Positions 26,203 to 28,819 of a DNA stretch of 28,819 nucleotides are shown piece after piece. The position numbers were made by a program, and so were the translations under genes. The notes under the pieces are model-generated. The model did no database searches, was not told where the DNA came from, and saw only the letters and a program-made list of their open reading frames with translations. Every line of letters begins with the position of its first letter. Position 1 is the stretch's first letter. The DNA lies in contig CAYJMF010000061.1 of NCBI GenBank assembly GCA_964370855.1, positions 1-28,819 on the forward strand, written 5' to 3'. The DNA comes from JAKLKS01 sp964370855 (GTDB lineage: Bacteria > Planctomycetota > JAJSAM01 > JAKLKS01).

Positions 26203-26892
26203 CTACTTCTTCCCGGCGTTCTTCTTCCCGTGGTCGCAGAGCTCCACCACGGGGCAGGTCTCGCAGGCGGGCCGGTTGGGGACGCAGACCGTCTCCGCGT
26301 GCCCGGCGAGGAGGAAGTGCATGAGGACCCGCGCCTCCCCGGGACCGGCGGCGGCGGCGAGGGCCGCCGCCTGCTTCACCTCGCCCCCGGTGCGGGGGAT
26401 GACGCCGAGGCGCTGCGCCATCCGGGAGATCCCGGGCAGCAGGCGCACGGGGGGTTCGGGGCGATCCCTCGCGACGACGGCGGCCACGAGTCCCGCCGGG
26501 AGGCCGGGCACGGTGCCGAGGGCGCGCATCACCTCCTGCTCGTCCTCCGGGGTCTCCATCTCGATGCGCACCGTGTCCCTCGCGTCGAAGAGGGCCTGCA
26601 GCGTGCGGCGGAGGAGCTCCGCCCGGCCGCGGAGGTCCTCCCTGTCCCCGAGCCCCGTCAGGTGCTCGAGGATCTCGCGGGGCTCGGCGACCCGGAGCTC
26701 GTTCCAGTCCACGAAGGCGCCCTGCAGGCTCTCGAAGGCCTTGCGCGCCGCCCGTTGCGGCGACGCCCCCGCCATCACGCCGTACACGAGGTGATCGAGG
26801 GCCTTCGTGCCCGGATTCCGGGCCCCCTCCTTCCCCTGGACCTTCGCGAGCTCCTCGAGGATTCGACCGAGCTTCGCCCCGCGTGCGGGCAC
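26203..26892 (-). CDS. Endonuclease III-like iron-sulfur protein lacking the catalytic residues
   Basis: The 229-residue product has the endonuclease III fold pattern and its four-cysteine [4Fe-4S] loop: Cys203, Cys210, Cys213 and Cys219 with the canonical 6-2-5 spacing in CVPNRPACETCPVVELC. The helix-hairpin-helix is degenerate: TVPGLPAGLVA at 128-138 replaces the usual LPGVGRKTA, so the catalytic Lys is missing. The later VDTHVxR motif is replaced by VRLLPGISR at about 149-157, so the catalytic Asp is missing too. It probably binds DNA or nucleic acid without glycosylase/lyase activity. The segment GAFVDWNELRV is well preserved in style and may be a family marker. The GTG at 26892 lies five bases after rpsP. 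A true Nth may be encoded elsewhere. Confidence 0.78.
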   Translation of the reverse strand: MPARGAKLGRILEELAKVQGKEGARNPGTKALDHLVYGVMAGASPQRAARKAFESLQGAFVDWNELRVAEPREILEHLTGLGDREDLRGRAELLRRTLQALFDARDTVRIEMETPEDEQEVMRALGTVPGLPAGLVAAVVARDRPEPPVRLLPGISRMAQRLGVIPRTGGEVKQAAALAAAAGPGEARVLMHFLLAGHAETVCVPNRPACETCPVVELCDHGKKNAGKK

Positions 26893-26896
26893 CGGG

Positions 26897-27343
26897 CTAT
26901 TCCTTCTTCCCGGCGGCGGCCGTGGCGGCCGCCTTCGCGGCGAGCTTCTTCGCCTTGAAGCCGCGGCGGCTCGCCTGCTTCACCTTCTTCTTCTTCAGGC
27001 GCACCATGCGGGTCTTGTCCTTCGAGACGGCCCGCTTGGAGGGGCGCCTGCCGCCGTCGGCGGCGACGGGCTTGCCGGTCCTCGCCGGGGCGGGGACCGC
27101 GACCCCCTGCTTCTTCAGGAGCTGGCTCACGGCGAGGGTCACCGTGGCGCCGCGCTCGATCCACCCCTTGAGGGAGGCCTCGTCGACCTTGAAGCCCTTG
27201 CCCGCCTCCGTGGAGAGGGGGTTGTACCAGCCGATGACCTCGAGGGACGGTCCGTCGCGGCGCGTGCGGCCGTCGTAGACGGCGAGGCGGTAGGACGGGA
27301 GGTTCTTCCTCCCGGTGCGGGTCAGACGGATGCGGACTGCCAC
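26897..27343 (-). CDS. rpsP: 30S ribosomal protein bS16 with a long basic C-terminal extension
   Basis: Small-subunit assembly protein. The first 80 residues are standard: MAVRIRLTRTGRKNLPSYRL, then GWYNPLS and the KGWIERGATVT segment. The remaining 65 residues are Lys/Arg/Ala-rich with no clear fold, about 80% longer than E. coli bS16 (82 residues). The GTG start directly follows the TAA of ffh with no spacer, so it depends on translational coupling. The rimM, trmD and rplS genes that usually follow rpsP are absent. Confidence 0.95.
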   Translation of the reverse strand: MAVRIRLTRTGRKNLPSYRLAVYDGRTRRDGPSLEVIGWYNPLSTEAGKGFKVDEASLKGWIERGATVTLAVSQLLKKQGVAVPAPARTGKPVAADGGRRPSKRAVSKDKTRMVRLKKKKVKQASRRGFKAKKLAAKAAATAAAGKKE

Positions 27344-28777
27344 TTACGATCCTCCCTGGCGGCCGTGCTCCCCGGGCTTCCCCGGGCGGAGCGACCAGCC
27401 GCGCTTCCGGAGATTGCGGAACTGCTCCTGCTTCCGCTTCTCCCTGCGTCCTCCGAACATGCGCCCCAGGGCACCCCCCTGGGCGTTTCCGAGCTTTTGC
27501 ATCATGTCCCGGGCGTCCCGGAACTCCTTGAGCATCTGGTTGACTTCCTGGACGGGGCGGCCCGAGCCCTTCGCGATCCGGCGGCGGCGGTTCCCGTCCA
27601 TGACCTCCGGCTCGGCGCGCTCCACCGGGGTCATGGAGAGTACGATGGCCTTCTTGTGGGCGAGCATCTTCTCGTTGAAGCCCGCCTTCTTCATCTCCTC
27701 CTCGATGTTCCCCGCGCCGGGGAGCTTGGAGAGGAGGCTGGTGAGCCCCCCCATCTTCTCCACCATGGTCATCTGGTCGAGGAAATCGTCGAGGGTGAAG
27801 GTCCCCGAGAAGGCCTTCTCCATGGCCGCCTCGGACTTCGCCTGGTCCATGTGCTCCTGGGCCAGCTCGACGAGGGCCACGACGTCGCCCATGCCGAGGA
27901 TGCGCCCCGCCATGCGTGCGGGGTCGAACTCCTCGATGTTCTCGAGCTTCTCGCCCACGCCGGCGTAGCGGATGGGCTTGCCCGTGACCTCGCGGACCGT
28001 GAGGGCGGCGCCGCCCCGGGCGTCGCCGTCGAGCTTGGTGAGGATGACCCCGGTGAGGGGGAGGGCGTCGTCGAAGGCCTTGGCGGAGACGACGGCATCC
28101 TGGCCCGTCATGGCGTCGCAGACGAGGAGGATCTCGTCGGGCTTCGTCTTCTCCGCGACGTCCTTCACCTCGTCCATGAGCTCGCGGTCCACGTGGAGGC
28201 GGCCCGCGGTGTCGAGGATGACGACGTCCCGGCCGGTCTCCTTCGCGTGCTCGACGCCGCGCTGGCAGACCTTCGGGGCCCGGCCGCCGCGCTCGGCGTA
28301 GACGGGGACGTCGATCTGCTTGCCGAGGAGTTCGAGCTGGTCGATGGCGGCGGGGCGCTGGAGGTCGGCGGCGACGAGGAGGGGGCGGCGGCCCTTCTTC
28401 TTCAGGAGCTTCGCGAGCTTGGCGCAGGTGGTGGTCTTGCCCGAGCCCTGGAGGCCGGCGACGAGGATGACCACGGGCCGCCCGCCGCTCCCCGTGGCGA
28501 GGCCCCGGGGCTTCTCCCCCATGAGGGCCACGAGCTCGTCGTGGACGATCTTGATGACCTGCTGGCCCGGCTGTACCGCCTTCAGGACCTCCACGCCCAC
28601 GGCCTTCGCCCGGACCCGCGCGCAGAACTCCCTGGCGACCTTGTAGGCCACGTCGGCGCCGAGCAGCGCGGTGCGCACCTCGCGGAGCGCATCGTCCACG
28701 TCGCCCTCGGTGAGAGCGCCGCGGCCGGAGAGCCGCTGGACGACGGATTGGAGGGACTTGGACAGGGATTCGAACAT
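27344..28777 (-). CDS. ffh: Signal recognition particle protein Ffh
   Basis: GTPase that binds signal sequences with SRP RNA and delivers ribosomes to FtsY at the membrane. From the ATG at 28777 (MFESLSKSLQ) the product is 477 residues. It has the N domain, the G1 loop GLQGSGKTTT at 108-117, DTAGR, TKLDGD for guanine specificity, and the methionine-containing M domain, which starts near residue 295. The tail is basic (GRREKRKQEQFRNLRKRGW). An upstream in-frame ATG at 28801 would add eight residues. I prefer 28777 because family members begin MFExLSxxL; neither start has a good Shine-Dalgarno. It is the first gene of a minus-strand run with rpsP, and the promoter would lie at or beyond the window edge. 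Confidence 0.96.
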   Translation of the reverse strand: MFESLSKSLQSVVQRLSGRGALTEGDVDDALREVRTALLGADVAYKVAREFCARVRAKAVGVEVLKAVQPGQQVIKIVHDELVALMGEKPRGLATGSGGRPVVILVAGLQGSGKTTTCAKLAKLLKKKGRRPLLVAADLQRPAAIDQLELLGKQIDVPVYAERGGRAPKVCQRGVEHAKETGRDVVILDTAGRLHVDRELMDEVKDVAEKTKPDEILLVCDAMTGQDAVVSAKAFDDALPLTGVILTKLDGDARGGAALTVREVTGKPIRYAGVGEKLENIEEFDPARMAGRILGMGDVVALVELAQEHMDQAKSEAAMEKAFSGTFTLDDFLDQMTMVEKMGGLTSLLSKLPGAGNIEEEMKKAGFNEKMLAHKKAIVLSMTPVERAEPEVMDGNRRRRIAKGSGRPVQEVNQMLKEFRDARDMMQKLGNAQGGALGRMFGGRREKRKQEQFRNLRKRGWSLRPGKPGEHGRQGGS

Positions 28778-28819
28778 AGGGGACCCGGGGAAACCGTCCA
28801 TCGTAGCGGAGGGGAGGGG

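Overview
The window is a GC-rich (roughly 70%) bacterial contig, densely coded and mostly built from housekeeping genes. Several traits point to Planctomycetota, or a similarly GC-rich phylum, in a metagenome assembly. These are an FGAM synthase carrying PurS-like domains fused to PurL with PurQ separate, secreted FG-GAP/IPT and carboxypeptidase-regulatory-like proteins, many GTG starts, and several genes without a clear Shine-Dalgarno. The phylum is an inference from gene style; no rRNA or tRNA is present to settle it. A 10-base N gap at 23506-23515 and a long G-run at 2318-2349 show that this is a draft assembly with at least two weak spots.

Layout. Plus strand 138-4934: trigger factor, ClpP, ClpX (protein folding and degradation) and RlmN. 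The clpP/clpX junction is corrupted by the G-rich tract, so neither the end of clpP nor the start of clpX can be read. Minus strand 5045-12274: a secreted TolB-like beta-propeller protein, a large secreted PPC/IPT/FG-GAP protein, a membrane-anchored PDZ protein, and AccA (acetyl-CoA carboxylase alpha subunit). Plus strand 12416-18210: PurSL and PurQ, overlapping by 4 bases, then a bifunctional class II aldolase/short-chain dehydrogenase of the RhaD-SDR type. Minus strand 18283-23326: a single-pass carboxypeptidase-regulatory-like protein, PrmC, a zinc-ribbon membrane protein, release factor RF1, and ribosomal protein bL31. PrmC methylates the GGQ glutamine of RF1, so this is a translation-termination cluster. 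Minus strand 23583-28777, transcribed right to left: Ffh, bS16, an endonuclease III-like protein lacking both catalytic residues, a Maf nucleotide pyrophosphatase, a DUF192 lipoprotein, a small membrane protein and an M19 dipeptidase. The last four are joined by 4-base stop/start overlaps.

The most unusual signal lies between the genes. At least four long intergenic inverted repeats are present: 4922-5040, 12312-12361, 18208-18285 and 23416-23505. Single-unit relatives lie at 20222-20252 and around 20195-20216. They resemble REP/BIME-type palindromic elements. Several sit flush with gene ends and even supply the stop codon: rlmN, both convergent genes around 18208-18285, and prmC, whose last residues are encoded by the repeat. 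No transposase is present in the window. Apart from these elements and the degenerate endonuclease III-like gene, I see no defence island, prophage, CRISPR array or biosynthetic cluster.
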